Position numbers and translations under genes: made by a program. The notes beneath the pieces are model-generated. The model did not search any database, had not been told where the DNA came from, and was given only the letters and a program-made list of their open reading frames with translations. Source: Apostichopus japonicus (lineage: Eukaryota; Echinodermata; Holothuroidea; Aspidochirotida; Stichopodidae). From it: a stretch of DNA of 64,000 nt. This document shows, in pieces, positions 1 through 38,263 of the stretch (position 1 is its first letter; every line of letters begins with the position of its first letter). The DNA is taken from the NCBI RefSeq assembly GCF_037975245.1, contig NC_092576.1, forward strand, positions 42,723,611 to 42,787,610. The letters are read 5' to 3'.

Positions 1-3000
1 AAATTATATCATATTAATCATTGTTAATCATTGAGATTGTTAAATTGATGACCAAACCTACTTTATAGCCCCTTTTTTTTTTACTTTCTATGTCAAAATT
101 GCTACATTCTGCCTCAAATTACATCACACTCCCTTTGCTAATACAGATTTGCGCCTAAGGATCCATTGTTCTACCTTGTAATATATCCTATAGTTTAACT
201 TACAATGAAGGGAAGAAGATTACTTCTGTACCCCCATCGTAGATACATGAATATGCATCCCTAGAGATACAACTGCTGGATACAGACAATAATCCCACAG
301 TAAAAGATACTACGATCGTTATTACTGTCTTTTCTTCAAAGTGTGTTATTCACAATTGCAAAGTTGATATCATGGCCATGATTTTTTTGAGTAGTTGTAT
401 TTCATGGTTTCAACTGGATGTTAAGGATATCTCAGTGCATAAGTTTCGTTAACTTCCATTTAAAAGATGCCGTAACTTTATTAAGAAGGGGGATGTTTCA
501 CGCGGTCATATGATATTTATTTTCAAGTAACATTTTGTGACCTGACACGTGAGTGGAAGTTTCCTGTTTTTATATTGTGTTCTGATCGAGCACGGTAATT
601 TGCTTATGTATTAAACTTTCACGTACTTCATTCCAATGATACCTAGAGAGGTATTCAATTCTTTATCCTATGGTCAGATCTTGTACAGGGTCGGAATGCC
701 TGACCAACACGAGGTCAGTGTAAAATTAAACGGGTACATTTTGGGCGGGTTTCTTAGCTTACATCTTCGTGCACGGAGAAACGACGGACCTCGACCAGTT
801 TAACTGCAGGTTACTTTGCGTACGTCGTGTTACTGTGTTTCCGCAATTATATTGGATTAGTGTTAGAATTATTTCATTGTCGAGCAACAATATTATGAAT
901 TATCACAGAATCTATGGGTCATTGTACTATAAAAAAGTTTTGTTGAAATGTGTAAACAACACAAGTGTAAGTTATCAATTACACAGAATTGTGTAACAGG
1001 AACACAACAAATATGTAGCTCGGGCGTCCAAAGGATAATGTAATCTTGTAAACAGATCATTTTATTTAATATACAAAATAGCTATAAATATATATTTTTA
1101 TGTTAAATTAAATATTTGAACACTAAATTTAATTAATTGACTGAAGGATTGTGAACATTTTGCAGAAAATATTATTGTTATTTCTGGAGATAATTACCAA
1201 TGTAAGCACTCTGGCCAATAACCGTCTTTAGCGGGACCGCTTAAACCTACTCACAATATCCACGTACAATGTACGTACGTACAGTTTAATAATACTACTA
1301 GTATATTAGCAAACAGAAATACAATCTTTTATGACGTTAATTGAACTGCATGTGAGAAATAGCTTACATTTCGACACGAAAATGTAACGATCAAGTTTAC
1401 AACGAAATATAATGGATGACTTCGTCAGTAGCAAGTTAGAAGAATGCGTCTGGATTTGCCTGCATGCAATTTTTGAAGGTATGAAAATCGTACCTAGACA
1501 AGTTAGGGCCTAGCTAAGGACTCGTACCAGTCTAGGCCTTGAAGATCCTAGTGAGAAGTATAGTGCAGTGTAGTTGTAAGAATGATGATAAACGTCTAAA
1601 TACCCTAGCGACCTCCGACATTCACTCGTAAAATGAGAAGGCCTATAATACGTGTGAAGTTGATCACCGATAAGCCGTTTCAAGTTGTGTATGTGTTCGG
1701 CTTATCATATTTTTTTTCTAGCCTACGCAAAATGTGTACACTAAGCTACATTTCTGTAGACTAGGCTTAACGTTTTGCCTAAGTTGATTATAACAGTGTG
1801 GGCTTGCCTATACTTGACTTAAAGTGTTAGGCTAGCCTTTAAATTATTTTTTGAATCTGAAATGTTCCTGCAGTTTAAGGCTACGGCGAATAAACAAAGA
1901 TAGCATGAACAATGTATAAGTACAATGTCCATAGAAAGGTGACAGAACTTTAATGAACAGCATCATAGAATTAAACTCCACAAGAGAAAACATACAATGA
2001 TTCCCATAGTAGAGTTGTAACTAGCACTTAGCAGTACATATTGATATTTAATATTAAGAAAAGCTACTAATATCAAAGTATCCCTTGGAAGATGATTCAG
2101 GATGTTAGTTTAACATTTGATTATTACCGATAATCAATTTTTTGGTATTGTTTATGCGATTTACTCTTTATTTCAAGATTCAACAGGACTTAAGCCCACT
2201 GCTTCCTACAAAGCAAAACAAACTAGATGACGTATGAGAGATAAAGAGCAATACAGTATTGGAGTGATCAAATCAAGAAGCGAGTAGCTGGAAGAAATAC
2301 TTGAACTTGTCGTTGAATCTTTCAGAAGGTTATAACAATTTGAAGCATGTGTTATTCATACATTATAATCACCTAAATCATGCAACATGTTGTTTACAAG
2401 GGATGCATCAAAACTCCTTTTTTTTTTAATTTCTGGCAGGAACTCAATCTTGCAGTTGGTGCACCCTTACTTTTCACCAAGTTTCTAACTATCCGCTATT
2501 TTGTAAGAGAGTCTGTCATGTAACCTCATTGAACGGCCCTAGCAACATATACTTCCGTTGTATAGATATATTCTGAGGTCATCTCTGAGGTGATTACATA
2601 TTTTAGCATAGAAAAGTATCCCCAAAGGCTTTCAAGGTATGATATTTAGTTTGACAATGTGTTTTCACTAACACATTGGCAAACGTGTAGAAATAACATA
2701 ACTATGTGTAAAACCAAATTACACCTGAGTTGTGTTGAGCTTAAAACAATAGAGCGGTAACGTTTAAACAAGTGTTGTGTTACCTGTTGTGACACATTAT
2801 TGTGTTACTTTTACACATACGAGTGGTAAGCTTTACACAACTCAAGTGTACTTTTTTTTTACACATGTTTGTGTTATTGCTATACAACGTTTGTTATGTG
2901 CACTATATACATAGCTGTTGTGTAAGTCTTTCAATATATCTATTGTTTACGTTTCTTTTCAGAGCGCGGAGAGAAGTGATTCAGCTCTTTTATATTCACC

Positions 3001-3689
3001 ATATCGACTCTGCTTAGCCTATATACTATTTCACGTAGTTGCATAACTTGGGCTCATGCATAGAAGCACATAGTCTTTGTTATATCGTGAATACACTCTA
3101 CAGTATAAAGGCCGCCACGGGTGATGAACACATTGAAAGAAAATGGGATACCAACGAAAAGAAGGGAGAAGCAAACCTGCTTGCAAATTAGAACACACAG
3201 GACAATTTTAATTATCCATACGGGATGTCAGCTAGTCTTGGCCAGGTCGGTTGAAATACTTGTTCTTCTAGTGTGCAATCTGTACATGCCTCAAAGTCCG
3301 TGTCTGCCTGCCACGAATGTGCTTGCCCGCTGTACATGGCCGAGGATCTGTCCGATACAACCTAGTATCAAGCTAAAGCGTTGCATCGGGCGTTCTCTGG
3401 GCAGTACAGCAAATGAATACAAGAAAACAGTTTTGTGAAAAAAAGGTTCACTAGGCTGTTTATACTAGAGTTTTAACAAGACTAGATGTCAGCATACATG
3501 AGCAGCATTCTAGGCAAATGTATTCAGCTTGAGCAAACTGTAATCAACCGGCGCAATCTCTGCTTCATAGTACTTCAAAAACAATGATTCAAAGTTATAC
3601 GAAGGACTGGACAGGAAACGAAACGCCACAACATCGAGTAACTGCTGAAGAACTGCACCTTACACTGTTAAACCCAATGTGTTGAGATA

Positions 3690-3875
3690 ACTTGAACAAT
3701 TCGAGGTAACTTGCTGCAGAGACATTTTAAAGTTTATATAACTAAGCTCATTTTTAGGTTTTTTTTTTTTTTTTTAATTTAATTTAATTTGGATAAGTTT
3801 GATTAGTTGATATAACTCATAAATATCTATGCAGCAAGTTACCTCAGCTTTTACAAGTTAAATGAACTGAGCATT
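3690..3875. repeat. Imperfect inverted repeat (hairpin)
   Basis: The arm around 3703-3725, containing GAGGTAACTTGCTGCA, recurs in reverse complement around 3830-3850 as TGCAGCAAGTTACCTC. Flanking bases also pair imperfectly, across an AT-rich loop that includes a T-run near 3759-3774. The left arm is also present in the right copy of the duplication (about 60740-60770), but the right arm is not, because it falls in the block specific to this copy. It may mark the edge of a small inserted element. Confidence 0.5.
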
Positions 3876-4877
3876 CAAGTTATAACAACAATAATTTTTG
3901 ACTGTAATACTTAAATAATGTATTAGTAAATATTTAGTGATTGGAACAGAAGGATGTGGTTTACTAATATGGTCTAGTTAGGTCCTCTGGAGAATGGTCA
4001 AATGACTGCAATACACACATATAGATTATCATTACATAATCCTGGATTAACTTTCAACGTGTTTCCCCCAAACTTGAAATTCTCAAAATACAGCTTAAAA
4101 CGTTTCTTTTTTCTTCTGAATGTTTGTTTGCTTTGTAATTATGTTCCTTTGTTAATCGCATAGAAACTTCTGTATTAGGTGCTTTATAAATGTTGTTTAA
4201 TGTTATTGTTATTATTGTAGTAAACACATGTTACAAGCCTACACATTGGTTCATTATAAAGTGATTTGATAATTACCATGTTAATGTGATATAATATATT
4301 AATTACAGCTTAGGCCTTCCAAAGTGGGACCAAGTGATCTGACAGTAAATAGGCTTATTGTCACAAATTGGGATGCGGGAGGGGGGAGGTGGGGCTTGTT
4401 TCACGAGTGACTGTTTCCTAAACGACTTCTTACTAATGCTAGTGTCTGGCTTGTTGTTGAGTGATGCTCTTTCAATTTGCGTTTGAGACTTTACTTAAAG
4501 ACGAGTAAAATGTTGTTCTTTTTTTTCCTTTTGTCCAATATGGCTATTGACAAGGCCCGTCACGTTTCCATGAAACATACCTTGTCAAAGAAAACTGAGT
4601 CCTGTTTTCTGTTTCGCATTAATGTATTCCCGCTCGTTTATACACTTTCGTACATCCGTAGAGAACAATTCTGCAAGGGTCTATCAATTAACCTAGCTTT
4701 TACCCTTAACTCCGGTCCAGTAAGGCATTATGGTAAAGTTGTATCACATAGGACGACGAGTTAGAGATGAAACAACAAAGTGTTAACGAAGTAGACAGAT
4801 GAATCCACAGATGATTTACTTTACTTTTATTACCATTGCTGATTTGACGTTCAATGAAAGATCTTCGTTTTGCATAG
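3803..4877. mobile_element. ~1-kb block present only in the left duplication copy; part resembles a LINE 3' end
   Basis: Relative to the right copy (60810-60880), about 1 kb is extra here. At about 4040-4205 on the plus strand, a short stretch reads like the last residues of many LINE reverse transcriptases (a short Leu-Lys-rich C-terminal segment). It is followed by a T-rich tail with TGTTATTGTTATTATTG, typical of LINE 3' tails. No reverse-transcriptase core is present and I found no target-site duplication, so the element type is an inference and the block may be composite. Confidence 0.35.
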
Positions 4878-5048
4878 TTTGCATACCTAACTGTCACATG
4901 TTTACTTTCCACCAATCAGAGTATACGTGTGATAGTTAATAATCTCTAAATATGACAACCGATTATATATCATTTTAATCAGTGGTTCTAGGAACCCAGG
5001 GAAAGGTTAGTAAAATTTAAATGAAAGGATTTGGTACAAAATACATGC

Positions 5049-5918
5049 AATTACATCAGTAGCGTAACTCATATGGCCTGGACTGTGCCAAAAGGGGCCC
5101 GCTACACTGATGCACAGAAAAAGGGTACCTCTTTGGATAGGAAGGGCTCGTTTTTACTGGAAGAGAAAAATCAATGAGAGACTGAATGTTGTTTCTCACT
5201 CCTACAACTTGCAAGATGTATTCAGAAGCCGAATTCCTCAATCCTCATGTCATGGTAAATAGTTCAAAAGAATTGTTATAGCTATATTGATAGTATTGTT
5301 CTGTCATTTCTCTTGATGCATTTTAGCATTAAAACATATTTGTCAGCTGCAAACAATGTGTAAATGCTAAATGGCCATCGGAATGTTCTAAAACATGACC
5401 CCCTACATTGATCCTGCATAAATCCTTAGACATTGGACCAATGGGCGTCCGCAGGGAAGGGGCAACGGAGTGGGTGGGGGTTGGGGTGGGCACTTGCATC
5501 CCCTTCCCCTGGAAAATTGAAAACAAGGTTACCATTTGACATTCCAATGATTTCACCCACTCAACAGTTCTCTAGTTATGTTCATTGCATACGTACTCAT
5601 AATGCATTGCTGAAATTATTGAAAGGCAAAATCCTAAGACATGATATCTCGAAATAAGCGATATGTAAATGCAACTTGAAACGCCCCGTAAGTGTCTTTT
5701 CCGACGATCTAGGAGTATTTTTTTGAGGCCAAAAAGAATCGTGGTACGCTCCGCGCGAACCGATGGTGGCGCTCCGCTTAGGTAGTATCAGATAGTGTTT
5801 TATACCTACATGACCTACTGTGAACATTTCTGTTCTGATGCTCTTGCTTAGACCTCCTGCAAGGGGCCACTTTGAGCCAGGAGCCCCTAGGTTAATTTGT
5901 TACGCCACTAAATAACAT
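5049..5918. mobile_element. Non-autonomous hAT-like DNA transposon, 854 bp, with 8-bp target duplication
   Basis: The element spans 5057-5910. It begins CAGTAGCGTAAC and ends GTTACGCCACTA, giving 12-bp terminal inverted repeats with two mismatches. It is flanked by AATTACAT (5049-5056) and AATAACAT (5911-5918), an 8-bp target duplication with one mismatch. The right copy of the segmental duplication (about 61050-61070) preserves the uninterrupted site, which confirms an insertion. An 8-bp duplication and CAGTG-like ends are hallmarks of the hAT superfamily. No transposase frame is visible, so it is a MITE-like passenger. Confidence 0.8.
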
Positions 5919-6200
5919 ATGAATATTTGTAATCGTTCATCTAAAATGTTTCTACGCAACAAAGAATGGCTATCATACAGAAGCATTATGGTACTAATAA
6001 ACCCTCTCAACATATCCATTCCTTAACGAAATATAGAAACTACATAAGACATTTTTAACTCTTATGTTAACAATGGCCATTCATTTGTCCTCTTCAAACA
6101 TATATGTCATGAATAGCAAGATGAAGAAATGGATACTCCATACAATATTTATCATTCAATTCATAATTTGTAAACTCACTTAATTGTGTATTATAATGGG

Positions 6201-8756
<2,556 letters not shown>

Positions 8757-9890
8757 TAGTAGTTTTTTTTTTGTCTACATCCCTTCAATCTAACGATTGT
8801 GTATTCAGTTATTATCGTTCACTACATCAATGCATTCCTCCACTTGTATGTTTAGTAATATTCGTTGACTACATGCCTTTAATCCACACATTGCATGTTT
8901 AGTAATATTTGTTGACTATATCCCTTAAATCTACCCACTGCATGTTTAGTAAAATTTTATTGTGGAATACATCCCCTTATTTCAACCATTGTATCTAAGG
9001 TAATATTTGTTTACTACATCCCTTTATTCTACCGATTGTATGTTTAGTAATATTCCTTGACAACACCCCTTTTATCAATACATTGCATGTTTAGTAATAT
9101 TTGTTGACTATATCCCTTTAATCTACCCATTGCATGTTTAGTAAAATTTTATTGTGGACTACATCCCTTTATTTCAATCATTGTATCTTAAGTAATAGGC
9201 CTATTTGTTTACTACATCCCTTTAATCTACCGATTGTAATTTTAGTAATATTTGTTGTCTACATCTCTTTAATCCATCCAATGTATGTTAGTAATACTTG
9301 TACATTCCTTTTTTCAATCCATTTTGTGATTAGTAATATTTGATGACTACATCCATGTATTCGACCCATTGCATGATTAGTAATATATGTTGACTACATC
9401 CCTTTAATCTAACGTTTGTATGTTTAGTAATATTTGTTGACTACATCTTTTTTTTTTCAATTCATGATATGTTTAATAATATTTGTTGACTACATCCCTC
9501 TAATCTACCCATTGTATGTCAAGTAATATTTGTTGACTACATCCCTTTATTTCAACCGTTGCATTTTTTGTAATGATTGTTGAATACATCCCTCTTATCT
9601 ACCGATTGTATGTTTAGTAATATTTGTTGAATACATCCCTTTAATCCATCAATGGATGTTTAGTAATATTTGTTGACTACATTCTTTTTCTTTCAATCCA
9701 TTAATTTTTATGTAATATTTGATGACTACATCCCTCTAATCCACCCATTTCATGTTTGGTAATATTTGCCGAATGCATCCCTTTAATCCATTCATTGTAT
9801 GTTAAGCATTACTTGTTCAATAACTCATTTAATCCACTCTTTGCATGTGTTGATATTTGTGTTAACTATTTCATTTTAATTCACTCATTC
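8757..9890. repeat. Minisatellite, ~47-bp period, about 23 degenerate copies
   Basis: A unit containing TTTAGTAATATTTGTTGAC followed by TACATCCCTTTAATCTACC recurs head to tail from about 8757 to 9890. Adjacent GTTGACTAC anchors are spaced about 45-50 bp apart. Copies differ by substitutions and small indels, for example a T-run inserted at 9450-9459 and variants of the ATCTACCCATTG part. The array decays at both ends. No open frame of note runs through it. Confidence 0.9.
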
Positions 9891-11355
9891 CATATTTTGA
9901 AAATGTGTTTCTACATTAATTGTTATCATTCTGTGCAAGCTCAGACAACCCCCGACAATGAAAATTAGACGTCCAATGATGCATTCTGAGGCATATTTCG
10001 ACTAAAACTAAGTTTTATAGAAGTAACCCTAAAGGAAAAGTTTTGCTATATTAAATACTTTGTGTGAGGTTAAAAAAGGGGGGTAAGGGGGAGGGGGATG
10101 AGTGGTTGTGGTAGAGTATACACCTTAATTATTAGACCTATCCTCCCCCGGCGAAATGCAAATTCTCCCGACTGAATAATTTTCACCGGACTGACAATCA
10201 GAAGGGGGGTGGGACATTTTCATGGGCTGCTTAGTAACTTATGTATTGCTTCGTTCGACCTGTTCACGGAGTGTTAGTTATTAATGTTTATCTTTAACCT
10301 GACATGTTCGTGCTGTATTTATTACTTTAACCTTCCTTCCATGGGGTGTTATGTAATCAATTTACTACTTTACTACCTCATTAGGAGTTTATTAATCAAT
10401 GTATTATTTTAACCTGTTCTTGATTTAGATATTAACTATTTATTAATATAAGCTGGCGTGTTTATTTAGTATTTCGTAGCCATCGCATTAGTTTAACGTA
10501 TCCATTTGGTGTTTATTCACGGATGTCTTACCATCGCCTCCAATGAGATTTCATGAAACAGATGTATTGCACCGAAATAACATTATAAGGTCCATATAAA
10601 CACATCCACCTAAGCCCACACGAACTCTGAAGGCCATTTTTAATACAGTATTGAGAAGTTAACTGCAATCATGATATGTTGATCTGGTTCATCATTTGTC
10701 ATATTTCATCCAATTTACAATCAACAATCCAACACTGAGACAATCTCACTTTATATGTATTTTAAATGTGACTATGAATTTAGAACAAAATGAATTAACC
10801 GTAGGCGTTAGTATGTATATTGTAATTTACCGATAAGTTAATCTAAATGAGGTAGGGAGGGGTTGATGGGGTGTGGTGTATTCCTTTAATTAACAGTCCA
10901 TGTTATCTCCATAATTGTTGTTGTATAATGTACCTCATTTATACTTTGCTTCATAAATTATTTTTTATGTCATGCATGCATACCGCCCTCAAGTTTTACA
11001 CTAGTCGGGGGATTGATGCTATCAGTAGTTATGACAATATCATTATGTAAATATAACAACAAAATATAACAGACCTGACGAAGTAATAATAAGACTACTC
11101 ACCAGCCAAAGACCGGTGCCGAGATCTAGACTATAGTATTGATCATTTTTATCACTATCAGGCCTCCAGGAAACTGTAAGAGGCGAATAAGATTAAACAG
11201 TAAATTAACAAAAACAGCAATATCAACGGTGTAATAGTAAATGGAATACTTTGAAAAAACAACATTACTTCCTTTACTGTGAGCTTTATTGTCTATGTCC
11301 AGCAGTTTTATCCCTAGGGATGCAGAATATGTGTCTTCTCTGACAGTATATAAAG
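9891..11355. other. No gene recognised; weak ~60-bp degenerate repeat at 10245-10520
   Basis: Between 10245 and 10520 a TTTAACCTG-like word alternates with ATTAAT-rich stretches at irregular 30-65 bp spacing, suggesting a strongly decayed tandem repeat. G-rich runs sit at 10076-10105 and 10856-10880. Nothing else was recognised. Confidence 0.4.
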
Positions 11356-11525
11356 TCAAGTCAAGTCAAGTCAAGTAGTAAAATCAAGTCAAGTCAAGTC
11401 AAATCAAGTAGTCAAGTCAAGTCAAATCAAGTAGTAAAGTCAAGTCAAGTCAAGTCAAATAGTCAAGTCAAGTCAAATAGTCAAGTCAAGTCAAATAGTC
11501 AAGTCAAGTCAAGTCAAGTCAAATA
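11356..11525 (-). repeat. (AGTCA)n pentanucleotide array, apparent 3' tail of a LINE fragment
   Basis: Repeats of TCAAG/AGTCA with interspersed AAATAGTCAAG variants. On the minus strand this array lies directly 3' of the LINE remnant at 11530-12035. CR1/L2-type elements commonly end in short tandem repeats, so I interpret the array as an expanded LINE tail. Confidence 0.75.
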
Positions 11526-11529
11526 AAAT

Positions 11530-12035
11530 GTATTGATATTCATCATAAAATGACAATATAACAAAATGGACTACAGCATCTCACAAATAGGTTAAAAAGG
11601 TTATCTATGTATCATACAATACAAAGTCTTAATACTTCTAGGTAAAAATGATCGCCTAAACCGTTCTGTCCGCCTACGTGGGTCGTGTAAAATCTACGTG
11701 GTTTCATGTAAAAATCAAAGAGAGGGTGATCGGAATCCTCGACTATAGAAGAAGCACACTGACATATTTTACGATCAATAAAATCATCCGTAATGGTAGA
11801 ACACTACTTGATGGATTTATTCAAGTAGTCTTATTGTCCTTTAGAACATGGTGATAACCAAACTGGGCCACAGTACACAAGGAAAGACAACACCATTGTC
11901 TGAAAAAGCCAAAGCTGCTTATCAAACTCTAAGCCAAGGCCGGCGAGCCTACAAATACAGTATAATCTCTGTTTAGCTTTTGATGCCATATTGTTCACGT
12001 GGGTATTCCAAGTAAGCGAGCTGTTGAAGTTAATC
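11530..12035 (-). pseudogene. Decayed CR1/L2-like LINE reverse-transcriptase C-terminal fragment
   Basis: Reading the minus strand from about 12035, the frame shows features of the post-catalytic part of LINE reverse transcriptases: LTWNTHVNNMASKAKQRLY, then a leucine-rich stretch and FLVYCGPVW. In-frame stops follow near 11845 and below. After the stops a SDHPLFDFY segment and an Arg-rich stretch match the usual C-terminal end of these proteins. The catalytic YxDD part is missing, so this is a 5'-truncated dead copy. The pentanucleotide array at 11356-11525 is its likely tail. The exact clade (CR1, L2 or Rex1) cannot be decided by eye. Confidence 0.7.
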
Positions 12036-12039
12036 CAAC

Positions 12040-12237
12040 ATATTTAAAATAGTTGATTGTCACCCTATGTAATATTATGTTTTGTCTTTGATATATTTTC
12101 CTTTTCATAAGGAGTGGCACTACTCGTTAAGCCTTGCAAGGTTTTCTAAGCCAATTCCTTCCTCGTTGTAAACACATTTATGTTAGTACATATTAACTGT
12201 TAAACCGGTATGAAACAATAAATGAAATGAAATGAAA
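12040..12237 (+). mobile_element. Probable LINE 3' untranslated end in plus orientation
   Basis: This non-coding stretch ends in AATAAATGAAATGAAATGAA (12217-12236), the short tandem tail typical of LINE 3' ends. It abuts the minus-strand LINE remnant in the opposite orientation. No coding part is preserved, so this call rests on the tail alone. Confidence 0.35.
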
Positions 12238-12479
12238 ATACAACAATGTTGACAACCCAAGTTGAGCACGTCTTTCTAACTACAACGTTGTAATGATACA
12301 CGACAAGACCATCACAATGCTCTTCAATTATTAAATGTAGACAGAATATAGCAGTTTAGACAAAAAAGTCAACATTTTAAAAATGGGTCTTAAAGGAGCT
12401 TTTGTCGTCATTTAACAATTCAATAATAAACAAGAAAATAATCATCTTTATGGTCATAAAGAAAAACAAAGTTAAAATT

Positions 12480-13180
12480 TTGAATTTAAACATTTTCCGA
12501 CAAGGAACGTTAACATTTTGATAAAATAGTCGACTTGTTGGGAGAGAATTCGCCAATTCAGAAAAGAAAATGACAATCGCTTGAAAAACAAAACAGCGGG
12601 TGAAACGTTTGGAATATTGCCAAAAATATTTTCATTTCGATATAGAACTTCTTAGTTCGAAAAACATATTGCTACTTTAAGATAAACAAGTTGAAATTTA
12701 GAGGAATTTTTACATTAAAATTCTGAATTTTCGGTATAAAATAGCGAAATTTCCGGTGTTCCACTTTATTAAGCTACCGTAGTACCAGAAAAAAAAAACA
12801 ACTGAAGTTCAAATTTGTAAGATCTGCAAACCAAATCGCTTTCTGTTCTTTTATAATTAAACAGCTGCCTACGATACGGTGTTCATTGCTATTTCTAATG
12901 ACCCACGCAATCAGAAAGCTTTTCTTTTCTTAAGAAAGTTATTTTAGTATTGGTATCTGTACGATGGGCTCAGTTGTCTCATGTTTAGTTCCTAAATAAT
13001 GTTTTTGACGTATCAGTCTTTAATGCAGCATGTAGCAGGTTGACTTTACCAACAACGAAAGACTACTCAAAATGTTGCAAAGTAAACTACACCCTGTATC
13101 ATACAACATTAACCAGTAAATGATATCACCAGAATTTTCTGACTCCATGTTTACTGCAATGTAGCCTGGTGATAAGGCGC
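12480..13180 (-). repeat. Dispersed repeat, inverted relative to 50350-51160
   Basis: The reverse complement of this stretch aligns with 50350-51160. Shared words include AGAAAGCGATTTGGTTTGCAG (12825-12846 region against 50813-50834), CTTTCTGATTGCGT (12908-12921 region against 50737-50750) and TTGCAGTAAACATGGA (13147-13162 region against 50400-50415). Many indels show the copies are old, and the partner has gained an AT tract. No coding potential was recognised. The repeat runs up to the last coding exon of the NACHT gene and may supply its 3' UTR. Confidence 0.7.
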
Positions 13181-13183
13181 CTT

Positions 13184-38263
<25,080 letters not shown>

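Larger units (their letters stand above)
1..6200. repeat. Left copy of a ~6-kb direct segmental duplication
   Basis: Base 1 onward matches 51207 onward in the same orientation, with scattered substitutions and small indels, and the match continues to about 6195 (partner end about 61331). Shared landmarks include the run starting at 1018 (partner 52226), the segment at 3040-3750 (partner 60040-60790), the stretch at 4880-5056 (partner 60880-61060) and 5925-6190 (partner 61065-61330). This copy carries two blocks absent from the partner: about 3803-4877 and the hAT-like element at 5057-5910. The left end of the repeat may lie outside the window. Short open frames inside (769-996, 3121-3438) have diverged relatives in the partner copy, but I recognise no protein family in them and treat the segment as non-coding. 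Confidence 0.9.
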
